A DNA stretch of 59,301 bases from Actinomycetota bacterium (GTDB lineage Bacteria; Actinomycetota; Actinomycetes; S36-B12): positions 1 to 59,301 of the forward strand of contig VGBL01000010.1 in the NCBI GenBank assembly GCA_016870515.1, given 5' to 3'. A program made the position numbers and the translations under genes. Positions 1-7,995 of the stretch are shown one piece after another. Position 1 is the stretch's first letter. Each line of letters begins with the position of its first letter. Under the pieces are notes generated by a model. The model had not been told where the DNA came from and searched no databases. It saw only the letters and a program-made list of their open reading frames with translations.

Positions 1-476
1 ACGTGAGCGGTGACGGGCAGCACGATGTTGGGCATCCGCACGCCGCAGCGCTCCCTGGCCTCTTCGCGATAGGCGTAGAGGGCGTGCACGAGGCTGTCGC
101 TGCCCCCCGATGTCACGACGCCGACAGGCTGGGGATCGTGGAAGAGGTCGGCGGCCATCGCGATGATCTCGCCCTCGAACTTCGTGGCCGAGGGATACAT
201 GTCGCGCTGCAGCACATTGGCGTGCGCAAAGTGCTCGAAGACCTGTGCGAGAAAGTGATAGTGCTCGTGGTCGCCGCTGTAGAGGCTTCCCGATACGCGC
301 CCCGCATCGCCCACAGCGTCTTCGGCCTTGGACATGGCGGCGATCTCGGTCAGGACCTCCTCACGGGAAGCGCCGGACTCGGGGATACGGCGGTAGGTCT
401 CGGTGATGCGTCGATAGGGGAAGAGGTCATCGAGCATCCGCTCGAGGTCGCTCGCCGACCCGAAGTCCTCTCCCAT
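1..476 (-). CDS. PLP-dependent decarboxylase, sphingosine-1-phosphate-lyase-like (3' end outside window)
   Basis: The minus-strand frame opens with ATG at 476 and runs off the window edge, so only about 158 N-terminal residues are visible. Its text (YSGDHEHYHFLAQVFEHFA, then YPSATKFEGEIIAMAADLF, then SGGSDSLVHALYAYREEAR and PNIVLPVTAH) follows the N-terminal half of group II PLP decarboxylases closest to sphingosine-1-phosphate lyase. The TSGG(S/T)(D/E)S segment is part of the cofactor-binding region of that family. The PLP lysine lies beyond the edge and cannot be checked. The smpB stop and this start overlap as TAATG, so translation is probably coupled to smpB. Glutamate or aromatic-amino-acid decarboxylase relatives are possible, but the early motifs fit the S1P-lyase branch better. 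The substrate cannot be inferred. Confidence 0.7.
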   Translation of the reverse strand, partial: MGEDFGSASDLERMLDDLFPYRRITETYRRIPESGASREEVLTEIAAMSKAEDAVGDAGRVSGSLYSGDHEHYHFLAQVFEHFAHANVLQRDMYPSATKFEGEIIAMAADLFHDPQPVGVVTSGGSDSLVHALYAYREEARERCGVRMPNIVLPVTAH

Positions 477-952
477 TACTCGATGCCCTTCGACCTGCGC
501 CCGGTTGCCCGCTCAGTCTCGCGCTTGGCCTCGCGTTCGGCAATGGCCTGGCGCTTGTCCTGTCGCTTGCGGCCGGTTGCCAGCGCGATCTCGACCTTGG
601 CGAAGCCGTCCTTGAAGTACAGCGCCAATGGGATGAGCGTGAAGCCCTTGGCCTGCGTCTTGGCCGTGATCTTGCGGATCTCATCACGCTTTAGCAGCAG
701 CTTGCGTGGCCGACGTGGCTCGTGGTTGGTCCACGTGCCGAGGTCGTATTCGGGAATGTGGACTCCACGAAGCCACACTTCGCCGTCATCGATGGTTGCG
801 AATCCGTCCGTGAGCGTGGCGCGACCGGCGCGAAGCGACTTGACCTCAGTGCCGGTCAGGACGATGCCGGCCTCGACCGTGCTGTCGACGGCATAGTCGT
901 GGCGCGCTTTCCTGTTTTGGGCGACCACCTTGCGACCCTGCTCCCTGGGCAT
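476..952 (-). CDS. smpB: SsrA-binding protein SmpB
   Basis: SmpB binds tmRNA and brings it to stalled ribosomes for trans-translation. The 158-residue product has the usual length. It shows the conserved N-terminal [20 protein letters not shown], the GTEVKSLR strand, the [11 protein letters not shown] segment and a basic C-terminal tail rich in K and R ([18 protein letters not shown]) that enters the ribosomal decoding centre. I chose the ATG at 952 because it gives the canonical N-terminus and has GAGG upstream; the open frame extends further into ftsX but without similarity. It follows ftsX by 7 bases, the classic ftsE-ftsX-smpB order. No ssrA gene was recognised beside it. Confidence 0.95.
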   Translation of the reverse strand: MPREQGRKVVAQNRKARHDYAVDSTVEAGIVLTGTEVKSLRAGRATLTDGFATIDDGEVWLRGVHIPEYDLGTWTNHEPRRPRKLLLKRDEIRKITAKTQAKGFTLIPLALYFKDGFAKVEIALATGRKRQDKRQAIAEREAKRETERATGRRSKGIE

Positions 953-959
953 GGTCGCC

Positions 960-1868
960 TCACACGCGAAGGTACTTGCGGAGGGTGAGGAACGCCGCGA
1001 TGCAGGCGAGCAGGATGCCGGTGATGAAAAGAATCGGCACGATGCTCGCAACGGCATCCCAGTCGACGAATGCCGTGAACTGGAACGCCGGCGCTAGGAC
1101 CCGGTCCACGACAAGGGCCTTCACGAGGATGAGACCGCCCGTGGCGAGAGTGGCACCGATGGCGGCCGCAATGGCGGCCTCCAGGAGAAATGGCAACTGG
1201 ATGTAGAAGTTGGATGCACCGACCAGTCGCATGATGCCTGTCTCACGTCGGCGACTAAATGCCGCGACTCGCATGGTGTTAACGATGAGTAGAACAGTGA
1301 CCACGAGCATGGCGATCGCAATGACGAGAGCGATCGCCTGCAGGCCGCCGAGGAGCTGGAAGAACTTTTCAAGGAATTGCCGCTGGTCATTGACCTGCTC
1401 GACGCCGGGTCGACCCTCGAATGCCGAAGCCACGATGTCGTACTTGGTCGGATCGGCGAGTTTGACCCGGAAGGACTCAGGCAGTGCATCGACGGTGACA
1501 CTGTCGATGATCGGTGAGGCGCGGTATTGCACGATGAAGCGGTCGTAGGCCTCTTGCTGCGACTCGAAGTAGATCTCCTGTACCAGCGGCTTAAGGGATT
1601 CCAGATCAGTCTCGATCTGGTCCTTCTGGGCGTCGGTGACCTTGCCACCCGAACAGGACGGCGTCTCCGAATTGTCATTGCACAGGAAGATCGAGACTTC
1701 GACCTTGTCGTACCAGAAGTCCTTCATGGTGTCGACCTGAGAACGCACCAGCAGCGAGACGCCGAAGAGCGCGAGGGAGACACCGACGGTAATGATGACG
1801 GCGAGGGTCATTGTGAGATTGCGGCGCAGTCCGTTCCAGACCTCGCTCATCACGAAGCGGGCTCTCAT
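960..1868 (-). CDS. ftsX: Cell division protein FtsX (ABC-type permease)
   Basis: FtsX is the membrane partner of FtsE. The complex couples ATP hydrolysis to activation of septal peptidoglycan hydrolases. The 302-residue product has one N-terminal transmembrane helix (about residues 20-43), an extracellular domain of about 125 residues that includes a cysteine pair ([11 protein letters not shown]), and three C-terminal helices separated by [16 protein letters not shown], the cytoplasmic loop typical of FtsX that contacts FtsE. It starts with ATG 6 bases after the ftsE stop and is followed by smpB, so ftsE-ftsX-smpB reads as one transcript. Confidence 0.95.
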   Translation of the reverse strand: MRARFVMSEVWNGLRRNLTMTLAVIITVGVSLALFGVSLLVRSQVDTMKDFWYDKVEVSIFLCNDNSETPSCSGGKVTDAQKDQIETDLESLKPLVQEIYFESQQEAYDRFIVQYRASPIIDSVTVDALPESFRVKLADPTKYDIVASAFEGRPGVEQVNDQRQFLEKFFQLLGGLQAIALVIAIAMLVVTVLLIVNTMRVAAFSRRRETGIMRLVGASNFYIQLPFLLEAAIAAAIGATLATGGLILVKALVVDRVLAPAFQFTAFVDWDAVASIVPILFITGILLACIAAFLTLRKYLRV

Positions 1869-1874
1869 GGGTGC

Positions 1875-2564
<690 letters not shown>

Positions 2565-2570
2565 CCGAGG

Positions 2571-2576
2571 AGTTTA
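2571..2576 (-). promoter_or_regulatory. Putative -10 element of leaderless ftsE promoter
   Basis: TAAACT on the minus strand ends exactly 6 bases before the ftsE GTG. No ribosome-binding site lies between, so transcription probably starts at the start codon. The same layout recurs at other genes in this window. Confidence 0.55.
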
Positions 2577-2600
2577 CGGGCTGTTCGGGCAAGCCCGACA

Positions 2601-2619
2601 GGGGCGGCTTGGCCGCCCC
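2601..2619. terminator. Perfect 8-bp hairpin between the small membrane gene and ftsE
   Basis: GGGGCGGC pairs perfectly with GCCGCCCC across the loop TTG. It lies 66 bases past the stop of the small membrane gene and upstream of the ftsE promoter, so it probably ends that short transcript. It has no U tract, which is common for GC-rich actinobacterial terminators. A second short hairpin (CGGGC-AA-GCCCG) lies at 2586-2597. Confidence 0.5.
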
Positions 2620-2684
2620 GCTGGGCCGGACCGGACCATCATGGGCTCCCCCAGGGGCGCCTATGGGGGGAAATCCACGTAGCC

Positions 2685-2921
2685 CTAGGGGCGAACGGTG
2701 AGCCGCTGGGCCCGGAGCGCCATGACGAGAGCCACGATCCAGCCGATGATCGTCCAGCCGAGCAGCAGGTTGATCCAGAAGACCAGCCAATGCGGGACGT
2801 CGCGGACGCACGCGATGCACCACGGCAGCATGTAGGCAGCGGTGAGAATGGCCACGATGACCGACACGACCTTGGTGACGGTCCACGAGCGATCCTCGGG
2901 TTCAACGGAGTAGGTCGACAT
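2685..2921 (-). CDS. Small membrane protein of the superinfection immunity family
   Basis: A 78-residue protein with two predicted transmembrane helices (about residues 17-35 and 46-67). The second carries FWINLLLGWTIIGWIVALV, the hallmark of the 'superinfection immunity protein' family (Pfam PF14373, related to phage T4 Imm); the first ends in LPWCIACVR, also typical. Members in phage block DNA entry of a second phage; many chromosomal members have no known role. I chose ATG at 2921 because the -10-like TAGTCT lies exactly 6 bases upstream; an in-frame GTG at 2927 touches that hexamer. With its own promoter and a hairpin after it, the gene appears to be a separate cistron between prfB and ftsE. 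Confidence 0.75.
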   Translation of the reverse strand: MSTYSVEPEDRSWTVTKVVSVIVAILTAAYMLPWCIACVRDVPHWLVFWINLLLGWTIIGWIVALVMALRAQRLTVRP

Positions 2922-2927
2922 AGTCAC

Positions 2928-2933
2928 AGACTA
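2928..2933 (-). promoter_or_regulatory. Putative -10 element of leaderless small membrane gene
   Basis: TAGTCT on the minus strand, followed by 6 bases and then ATG at 2921. It lies in the 17-base gap after the prfB stop. No ribosome-binding site is present. Confidence 0.5.
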
Positions 2934-2938
2934 GTCGC

Positions 2939-4051
2939 TCAGACCGGGGTTTCCTGGCGCTTTCGCCAGCGGATTCCCTCTTCGATGAAGTCGTCGATCT
3001 CGCCGTCGAGCACGGCCGCGGTGTTGCCCGTCTCGTAGTCGGTGCGCAGGTCCTTCACCATTTGGTAGGGGTGCAGCACATAAGAGCGCATCTGGGTGCC
3101 CCAGGAGCCGGCCGAGTCGCCCTTGAGGGCATCGATCTTGGCCCGCTCCTCCTCGCGCTGCTTCTGCAGGAGCTTGGCCTGCAGCACCGCCATCGCGGTC
3201 GCGCGGTTTTGCAGCTGAGACCGCTCGTTCTGGCACGAGACGACGATGCCGGTCGGAAGGTGGGTGATGCGCACGGCCGAGTCGGTGGTGTTGACGCCCT
3301 GGCCTCCCGGCCCGCTGGAGCGATACACGTCTACTCGAATCTCGTCTTCGGGAATCTCGATGTGGTCGGTCTGCTCGATCACCGGGGTCACCTCTACGGC
3401 GGCGAACGACGTCTGGCGCCTGCCCTGGTTGTCGAAGGGAGAGATGCGCACGAGCCGGTGCGTGCCCTGCTCGATCGAGAGCGTGCCGTAGGCATAGGGA
3501 GCCTTCACCGCGAAAGTCACCGACTTGATGCCCGCTTCCTCGGCGTACGACGTGTCGTAGATCTCGAAGGGCCAGCCGTGCCGCTCGCAGTAGCGCGTGT
3601 AGAGGCGCAGGAGCATCTCGGCCCAGTCAGCGGCGTCGACGCCGCCGGCCTCGGAGCGGATGGTGACCAGCGCCTCGCGGGCGTCGTACTCACCGGAGAG
3701 CAGGGTGCGCACCTCCATCTCGGAGATGTCGCGGCGCAGGCCGTCGAGTTCGCACTCCGCCTCGGCCCAGGAATCGGCGTCGTCCTCACTCTCCGCGAGT
3801 TCGACCAGGACGACGAGGTCGTCAAGCCTGCGGCGCAGCCCCTCGATGCGGCGTACGTCGCCCTGCACGAGGGAGAGCTGCGACGTGATGCGCTGCGCGT
3901 TGGCCTGGTCGTCCCACAGGTCGGGAGCCGATGCCTGGACCTCGAGGTCAGCCGCCTTGGCCCTCAGCGCTGGGACGTCGAGGACCTGCTCGATGCCGGC
4001 GAGCGTCTGCTCGAGGCTGGCGAGGGTGTCGTTGACGTCAGGGATAGCCAC
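2939..4051 (-). CDS. prfB: Peptide chain release factor 2
   Basis: RF2 recognises UGA and UAA and triggers peptide release. The 370-residue product has the SPF anticodon-like tripeptide ([17 protein letters not shown]) and the catalytic GGQ loop ([17 protein letters not shown]). The reading frame is continuous, so the programmed +1 frameshift found in many bacterial prfB genes is absent. The frame extends three codons further to a TTG, but I chose GTG at 4051, giving [15 protein letters not shown], because actinobacterial RF2 proteins begin in the same way and a -10-like TAGGCT (4060-4065) lies 8 bases upstream, suggesting a leaderless mRNA. Confidence 0.95.
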   Translation of the reverse strand: MAIPDVNDTLASLEQTLAGIEQVLDVPALRAKAADLEVQASAPDLWDDQANAQRITSQLSLVQGDVRRIEGLRRRLDDLVVLVELAESEDDADSWAEAECELDGLRRDISEMEVRTLLSGEYDAREALVTIRSEAGGVDAADWAEMLLRLYTRYCERHGWPFEIYDTSYAEEAGIKSVTFAVKAPYAYGTLSIEQGTHRLVRISPFDNQGRRQTSFAAVEVTPVIEQTDHIEIPEDEIRVDVYRSSGPGGQGVNTTDSAVRITHLPTGIVVSCQNERSQLQNRATAMAVLQAKLLQKQREEERAKIDALKGDSAGSWGTQMRSYVLHPYQMVKDLRTDYETGNTAAVLDGEIDDFIEEGIRWRKRQETPV

Positions 4052-4059
4052 GGCCGGCA

Positions 4060-4065
4060 AGCCTA
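4060..4065 (-). promoter_or_regulatory. Putative -10 element of leaderless prfB promoter
   Basis: TAGGCT on the minus strand, 8 bases before the GTG start of prfB. It overlaps an upstream in-frame TTG, which argues against that codon being the start. Confidence 0.45.
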
Positions 4066-4088
4066 CGTGTGGCCCTCCGAACCACCTG

Positions 4089-4781
4089 TCAGTAGGTGTC
4101 CATCCAGCGCTCGGCCAGGCGCCACGCCAACTGGTCGATCTGGGCTCGTGCAGCGAAGGGCAGCCCCTTGGCGTCGGGGTAGTCGTACTCCACGCTCTGG
4201 ATGGTGTCCTTCACGAGGTAGAGGACGTAGTAGCCGCCGTCCTCGTTGTCGCTATTGGTGGCGCGCTTTCGGCTGTCGATCCAGATCCAGATACCCGTGC
4301 GACCGTCGACCGTGAGGCTGGTGCGGCCGTTCTGCAGGTACTGGATGTTGCCGCCGCCGGACTCCCCGCGCCAGTTGGTCCGGCCGGTGCACACCTTGAC
4401 CTGCTGCTCGATGTATTGCCACTCGCGCAGGGCCTGCTGGGCGGAGGCGTACGGCCAGACCTTCTGCTCGATGGCGACCGGGTCCGTCTCGACATTGGTC
4501 TCGCCGAGCTCGACCTGGTAGAGCAGGTCCGTCTCGCGCCCCTGGATGTCCTTGCCGTTCTTGTCGCACAGCGACTGGTGCTGGCCGCCGTGCGCCTTCA
4601 TCGTGTATTCGATCCCCGGGGAGACCATGAGCGACTTCGGGATGTCAGCACGGGTGATCATGCGGGCAAAGACCTTGGCCTGCTTCTCCGGCGTGGGGGT
4701 GGGGCGCGCGGCGGCCGCAGCGACACCGCCCCCCAGCAGCAGGCTCGCTGCGGCCGCTACGGCAATCCACCGTCGCATCAT
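4089..4781 (-). CDS. Secreted protein of unknown function
   Basis: A 230-residue protein that I do not recognise. It begins with a clear signal peptide (two or three basic residues, then a hydrophobic [19 protein letters not shown]) followed by a proline/threonine linker (RPTPTPEK). The mature part is soluble and mixed alpha/beta in character, with cysteines in SLCDKNG and VKVCTGR that could form a disulfide. Its ATG overlaps the stop of the upstream fibronectin-III gene (ATGA), so the two are probably co-translated. A decayed partial copy of its N-terminal third lies about 600 bases upstream (5281-5445). It stands downstream of the tad pilus operon but no functional link is shown. Confidence 0.7.
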   Translation of the reverse strand: MMRRWIAVAAAASLLLGGGVAAAAARPTPTPEKQAKVFARMITRADIPKSLMVSPGIEYTMKAHGGQHQSLCDKNGKDIQGRETDLLYQVELGETNVETDPVAIEQKVWPYASAQQALREWQYIEQQVKVCTGRTNWRGESGGGNIQYLQNGRTSLTVDGRTGIWIWIDSRKRATNSDNEDGGYYVLYLVKDTIQSVEYDYPDAKGLPFAARAQIDQLAWRLAERWMDTY

Positions 4782-5301
4782 GACGGCGTACCACCCTGGA
4801 TCGGGTTGGTGTTGACGATGATCTGGGACGTGGAGAACTCATCGCCGCCGAACACCTCGTTGATGGCCATGACCTTCACCTCGTAGTCCTGGCTCGGGGT
4901 CAGCCCCACGATCGTGCAGGACGTCGTCGCGATGTCGCGGCAGACCGGCGCGCCGTCCACGGTCACGGTGTAGGTGACGGCCCCGACGTCCGGGCCGCCT
5001 GACGTGACCGATGGCAGCCACGTGACGACAACGCTCGTGGGCGACGTGATGGCCACGCTGTCGACGAGCGGCGGCGGCGGGGGGCCTTCCGGGGTCGCAA
5101 AGGCCGGGTAGTTCGAGGTTGGCCCCCATCCGAACTTGTTCTTGGCCGCGACCGTGAAGGAATACGTCGCTCCGTTGACCAGGCGCATTGCGTGGGCGCC
5201 TGCGGAGCCTTCGCCTGGGCAGCACCCTGGAGTCCGGGTACGGCGAGCAGGGCGAGCGCGACGGTGGGCACTCTCCGCACGACCTTGAATATCTTCGCCA
5301 T
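4778..5301 (-). pseudogene. Fibronectin type III secreted protein, frame-broken at its N-terminus
   Basis: The frame 4778-5188 encodes one complete fibronectin-III domain (VDSVAITSPTSVVVTWLPS through TYTVTVDG, TSCTIVGLTPSQDYEVKV) preceded by only the last strands of another (LVNGATYSFTVAAKNKFGW) and a proline linker. A separate frame starting with ATG at 5301 encodes a good signal peptide (MAKIFKVVRRVPTVALALLA...QGAAQAKAP) that ends where the fn3 frame begins, one frame over. The likely history is a secreted multi-fn3 protein that lost most of its first domain and its reading frame. The 136-residue fn3 part may still be translated, since its stop overlaps the next start (ATGA). A sequencing error could explain the frameshift but not the missing half domain. 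Confidence 0.5.
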
Positions 5302-5445
5302 TCTTGTAACAGAGCGACTGATGCTGATCATCGTGCGCCTTCGTGGTGTATTCGACACCACGAAGATGATAAGGATCCTCGGAGCATCATCAGCCGTCAG
5401 CATGCGCTCGAAGGCCTTCGCCTGCTCGGGTCGGGGCTTCCTCGT
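5281..5445 (-). pseudogene. Decayed partial copy of the neighbouring secreted-protein gene
   Basis: Read on the minus strand this stretch contains EQAKAFERMLTADDAPR and, after a frame change, GVEYTTKAHDDQHQSLCYKN. These align with [18 protein letters not shown] and [20 protein letters not shown] in the secreted protein at 4089-4781. The match covers roughly its residues 25-75, and the DNA is clearly similar too. A frameshift and a TGA (5387-5389) interrupt it, so it is a remnant of a tandem duplication. The rest of the gap up to the tad operon (5446-5627) shows nothing recognisable. Confidence 0.75.
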
Positions 5446-5627
5446 CGGACTCGATTGGGTGTGGCGCATCGGCGTGATAGTGACGTTCGCCGAAGCCATC
5501 TGGTACATCGTGCGCATCGTGCAGGCACTGCTGAGCCCCACCTCGCCCGCCGCGCCTCCTTCATCACCGACATCGCCCATTTCGGGAGATCCAGGGCGCA
5601 ATTCGCCCTGGATCTCTCTAAGTACGG

Positions 5628-6059
5628 TCAGGTGGCGGGGCGGTAGCTCAGCGTGGCACCGGCTTCCACCTGAAGGTCGTAGCTTCCTGAAGGGGTCAGC
5701 CATCCCGCGAAGGGGAGTCGGACGACTGCCTCGAGCCGGACCAGCACGACGTCGCGGTCGAGTACGACGTGGACGAGGCGCGGATCACCCGCGGAACGCC
5801 TCACGAAGTGCTCTACGGCTGCACGCACGAGTCGTGGCTCGAGACGGATGCCAGACGCGGCACCCTGGTCGTAGTAGGCATCGACATCGATCGCCTGGGC
5901 TCCCGCCAGTGCTGCCGAGTCGGCCTGAGCCTGGAGGGCTCGACGGGCGAGAAAGACCGTGGACGCGTCGACAACGATGCCGACCGCCAGCACGCAGACA
6001 ACCAGGAGACCCAGAGTCAGGATCAAGACGCTTCCCCTGTCTTCCTTGCCCCGCTTCAT
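5628..6059 (-). CDS. TadG/TadE-like membrane-anchored pilus-assembly protein
   Basis: A 143-residue protein with a short charged N-terminus (MKRGKEDRGS), a transmembrane helix (VLILTLGLLVVCVLAVGIVV) and the RALQAQADSAALAGAQA stretch typical of the TadG N-terminal (Flp pilus-assembly) domain. The rest is a small extracytoplasmic domain. It is the last gene of the tad operon and its ATG overlaps the previous stop by four bases. In the tad systems of other bacteria TadE, TadF and TadG are minor pilins or assembly factors. Confidence 0.8.
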   Translation of the reverse strand: MKRGKEDRGSVLILTLGLLVVCVLAVGIVVDASTVFLARRALQAQADSAALAGAQAIDVDAYYDQGAASGIRLEPRLVRAAVEHFVRRSAGDPRLVHVVLDRDVVLVRLEAVVRLPFAGWLTPSGSYDLQVEAGATLSYRPAT

Positions 6060-6493
6060 TGAGCACCTCGGTATTCATCGACAGGAACGACGTGGTCAGC
6101 CGAGACCCGGACCGAGCCCACACTGGAGTCAGCCAGCGAATCCGGCAGGAAAGGCAGCCTCACCTTGAGATTGACCTGCACGCTCACCTGACCTCCGGGT
6201 GCCAGGCATCGGCCATCGCAGTCCACCACCACAGAATCGGGCCGTGACTCGAACCCCTGATCGGCCAACGCGAGGTTGGTCGCCATGCGCGCCGCACGAG
6301 CGCCATCCGCAGGATTTTCGGCCTGCGCATAGGCGCGACCCGCCTCGCGAGCGGCTTGCGTGACGGCGTAGGCGCCGGCCTGCACGCGCATGGCACCAAG
6401 CACCAGGTAGACGACCGGCACGAGCACGAGGACGACGAGCACGACAAATTCGACGACGGCCGTGCCCCCATCGTCGTGAGATAGGCGCTTCAC
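6056..6493 (-). CDS. TadE-like pseudopilin
   Basis: A 145-residue protein starting with GTG. After the polar leader KRLSHDDGGTAVVEF comes a hydrophobic helix (VVLVVLVLVPVVYLVLGAM) and VQAGAYAVTQAAREAGRAYA, the classic TadE-like layout with a conserved glutamate near the start of the helix (VVEF). The remainder is extracytoplasmic and has a cysteine pair (DCDGRC). The start overlaps the previous stop by one base (TAGTG). It probably acts as a minor pilin in the Flp/Tad fibre. Confidence 0.8.
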   Translation of the reverse strand: MKRLSHDDGGTAVVEFVVLVVLVLVPVVYLVLGAMRVQAGAYAVTQAAREAGRAYAQAENPADGARAARMATNLALADQGFESRPDSVVVDCDGRCLAPGGQVSVQVNLKVRLPFLPDSLADSSVGSVRVSADHVVPVDEYRGAQ

Positions 6494-6870
6494 TACGGGA
6501 TCTCCTGCATCGCATGGCCATCAACAGTCAAGGTCGATGGGCCGAGCAATCCGATGAGCGGGAGCCGCCCACTGACGGAGACTCTGACGACAGGCACTCC
6601 ATCGAGGCGAATGCGCTGAACCTTGACGCTCTCGGCGGCGTCGCCCCCCAGCGCATCCGACAAGACCTCCCGTGTGCGGCGCTCCGCCACCAGCGTGCTG
6701 GAGCCGGCAAGAGCGCCCGCTCGAGCACCCTCGGCGGCGGCCGCCGTAAGGGTAGATCGCACGTGCAGAGCCAGCACGACCTGCAGGACCCCTACGGCGA
6801 TCACAAGGATGAGTGGCGCGACCAGGGCGAACTCGATCACCGAGCTCCCACGGTCTTCTCGCCAGTTCAC
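6493..6870 (-). CDS. TadE-like pseudopilin
   Basis: A 125-residue protein starting with GTG in a GTGA overlap with the DUF4244 gene. The leader WREDRGSSVIEF carries the conserved glutamate; the helix LVAPLILVIAVGVLQVVLAL is followed by LTAAAAEGARAGALAG, the TadE signature. The short extracytoplasmic part has no recognisable domain. It probably forms minor pilins together with the neighbouring TadE/TadG-like proteins. Confidence 0.82.
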   Translation of the reverse strand: MNWREDRGSSVIEFALVAPLILVIAVGVLQVVLALHVRSTLTAAAAEGARAGALAGSSTLVAERRTREVLSDALGGDAAESVKVQRIRLDGVPVVRVSVSGRLPLIGLLGPSTLTVDGHAMQEIP

Positions 6871-7061
6871 GGGCCTGAGACGCTGTTGATCGCTCGATCC
6901 AGCACGCTGGTGAGCGCATCATCAGCGACGAGCCACAGCGCAGTCACCAGTCCGGCGGTCATCACGGCGACCAGGACCCAACCGGGGACGTCGCCGCGGT
7001 CGGACTTCAGGACGGCTGCTCGCGCGAGCAGGCGATGGACGAGGTTGTGTGCGTACTTCAT
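6867..7061 (-). CDS. Flp-type major pilin candidate, DUF4244 family
   Basis: A 64-residue protein with one hydrophobic helix (WVLVAVMTAGLVTALWLVADD) and a short tail (TSVLDRAINSVSGP). DUF4244 proteins occupy this place in actinobacterial tad loci, between tadC and the TadE-like genes, and are probably the small pilin subunit. I chose the ATG at 7061 because AAGGAG lies 6 bases before it; the frame extends upstream to 7109 without similarity. The motif DRGDVPGW before the helix may hold the prepilin cleavage site, but I cannot identify the exact bond. Confidence 0.8.
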   Translation of the reverse strand: MKYAHNLVHRLLARAAVLKSDRGDVPGWVLVAVMTAGLVTALWLVADDALTSVLDRAINSVSGP

Positions 7062-7083
7062 TGCATCTCCTTGAGTGTTATCG

Positions 7084-7995
7084 CTACGAAACGGTGAGTT
7101 TGAGGCCATGGATGCCCGGGAAGAGGGCGATTATCACGACGATGGGAAGGATGAAGAAGACAACGGGGACGAGCATCAGGATTTCCTTGCGCCCGGCACT
7201 CTCGAGGAGTTGCCGGCGCGCGGCCGCCCGAGCATCGGCCGCCTGAGCTCGAAGCACCTCCGCCATGGGGGTCCCCCGCTCAGTTGCGATCGCGATCCCA
7301 TCGACGAAGCGCGTGACGTCGAGGCTCGGGCTCGAGTCGGCCAGGCCGCGTAGGGCCCCCACGAGGGGTTGCCCTCCGCGAACATCACGGACGACGTCAG
7401 CAAGTGCGTCGGCGAGTTCTCCCCGCAAGTGCGTGGACACCCGGTCCAGTGCGGCGACCGGCGACTCACCGGCCGACACAGCAAAGGCGAGCAGCTCGGC
7501 GGCTGTCGGCAGTTGCTCCGACATGTGGCGGCCGCGTCGGCGGATGTCGGAGGCGAGCCGGCGTCCATGCAGGAGCGCTCCGAGGAAGCCGAAGACGGCC
7601 AGCAGCACAAGGGAGAGGACGGGCGCTGGGGCCTGCCCCCGCGTCGCGACGACAACGAGCAGGACAACTCCCGCGATGACACCGCCGACGGCCCAGATCA
7701 CCTGCTCAATGCGGTACCGCGTCACATCCACGGGACGGCCAGCGCGACTCAATTGCCGGGCAAGACTGGCGTCGCCATCACGCTCCCTGCCGGCAAAGCG
7801 CGCGACCACATCGAGAATCGGTTGGGTGACATCGATGAGGGCACCAACGGGTCCACGCATGGCCGTTGTCGGCGCGGACCCTCCGCGCACCAGCCGGTCG
7901 GCGAGTCGTGCCGGCCGACGCGCTAGATAGCCGGCGACCGCGATCGCGATGCCCGCGCCCACGATGAGACCCCACAAGGCTCCGGCGCCGCTCAT
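7084..7995 (-). CDS. tadC: Type II secretion/tad membrane protein TadC
   Basis: TadC is an inner-membrane platform protein of the tad pilus (T2SF/GspF family). The 303-residue product has an N-terminal helix, a pair of helices near residues 110-155, the cytoplasmic region with LPTAAELLAFAVSAGESPVAALDRVS (a GspF-domain hallmark), and a C-terminal helix (ILMLVPVVFFILPIVVIIAL). The ATG at 7995 makes an ATGA overlap with tadB; the open frame continues upstream inside tadB without similarity. TadB and TadC are thought to work as a pair with the TadA ATPase. Confidence 0.85.
   Translation of the reverse strand: MSGAGALWGLIVGAGIAIAVAGYLARRPARLADRLVRGGSAPTTAMRGPVGALIDVTQPILDVVARFAGRERDGDASLARQLSRAGRPVDVTRYRIEQVIWAVGGVIAGVVLLVVVATRGQAPAPVLSLVLLAVFGFLGALLHGRRLASDIRRRGRHMSEQLPTAAELLAFAVSAGESPVAALDRVSTHLRGELADALADVVRDVRGGQPLVGALRGLADSSPSLDVTRFVDGIAIATERGTPMAEVLRAQAADARAAARRQLLESAGRKEILMLVPVVFFILPIVVIIALFPGIHGLKLTVS

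Noticed and set aside
3-896. A 297-codon plus-strand open frame covering smpB and the PLP decarboxylase, and similar long frames opposite ftsE, prfB, guaA and others
   Set aside because: They are antisense or out-of-frame shadows produced by high GC content. The minus-strand proteins have clear family motifs and the shadows have none.
476-1000. An ssrA (tmRNA) gene next to smpB
   Set aside because: No tRNA-like ends or intergenic space; coding genes abut smpB on both sides.
2939-4051. Programmed frameshift in prfB
   Set aside because: The reading frame is continuous from start to stop, with no in-frame UGA near codon 26.
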